Below, one piece after another: positions 5,625 to 5,693 of a stretch of 5,693 nucleotides of DNA. Position numbers and translations under genes: made by a program. This DNA comes from a bacterium UBA3734 (lineage in GTDB: Bacteria > Bacteroidota > Bacteroidia > Bacteroidales > Bacteroidaceae): the NCBI GenBank assembly GCA_002372575.1, contig DFHC01000146.1:1-5693 (forward strand), given 5' to 3'. Below the pieces are notes generated by a model that was not told where the DNA came from, made no database searches, and saw only the letters and a list, made by a program, of their open reading frames with translations. The first letter of the stretch is position 1; each line of letters opens with the position of its first letter.

Positions 5625-5693
5625 GATTTTCGAGAGTTTTTTCGACTCAGATGAAAAAAACAGCCGTTTTTCTTGCACGAATCACAAAAACTT

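Noticed and set aside
5656..5671. AAAAAC-AGCC-GTTTTT inverted repeat near the right edge as a terminator
   Set aside because: The stem is six pairs, five of them A-T, in a run of A and T sequence, and there is no gene end visible beside it. Chance is the simpler explanation, although a gene outside the window could use it.

Overview
The window looks like chromosomal DNA from a member of the Bacteroidota, most likely order Bacteroidales and possibly a Prevotella-like genus. Four things point that way. It carries a PorW/SprE-type lipoprotein of the type IX secretion system, which is restricted to this phylum. Two promoters fit the phylum's TTG / TAnnTTTG pattern. There are no clear Shine-Dalgarno sites. 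The AroA and AlaS sequences have a Bacteroidales flavour. The genus assignment is inference from memory, not from a search.

All four genes lie on the minus strand, so transcription runs from high to low coordinates. (1) About 118 bp of AT-rich leader at the right edge holds a good promoter. (2) aroA (5575-4229) encodes EPSP synthase of the shikimate pathway. (3) After 27 bp comes a small gene (4201-3803) for a single-pass membrane protein with a four-cysteine cluster. (4) After 28 bp comes the large porW/sprE-like gene (3774-256), encoding a 1172-residue TPR lipoprotein. (5) An 88-bp gap holds a possible terminator and a promoter, followed by alaS (alanyl-tRNA synthetase), of which only the first 55 codons are inside the window. 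The tight spacing makes aroA, the small gene and porW a plausible operon. alaS appears to have its own promoter.

The gene content is housekeeping plus secretion, and I see no new enzyme system, mobile element, CRISPR array or RNA gene. The most unusual signal is a set of short arrays with a 7-bp period. They occur at four clear sites and one degenerate site: twice in the porW coding region plus a fainter third time, once inside aroA as nine units adding 21 residues to a loop, and once across the aroA/small-gene junction, where the array supplies the aroA stop codon and the next gene's GTG start. The unit sequence differs between sites but the 7-bp period holds. The porW C-terminal tail also has separate 17-residue and 14-residue protein repeats and an acidic end, making this protein longer than the SprE/PorW proteins I remember.
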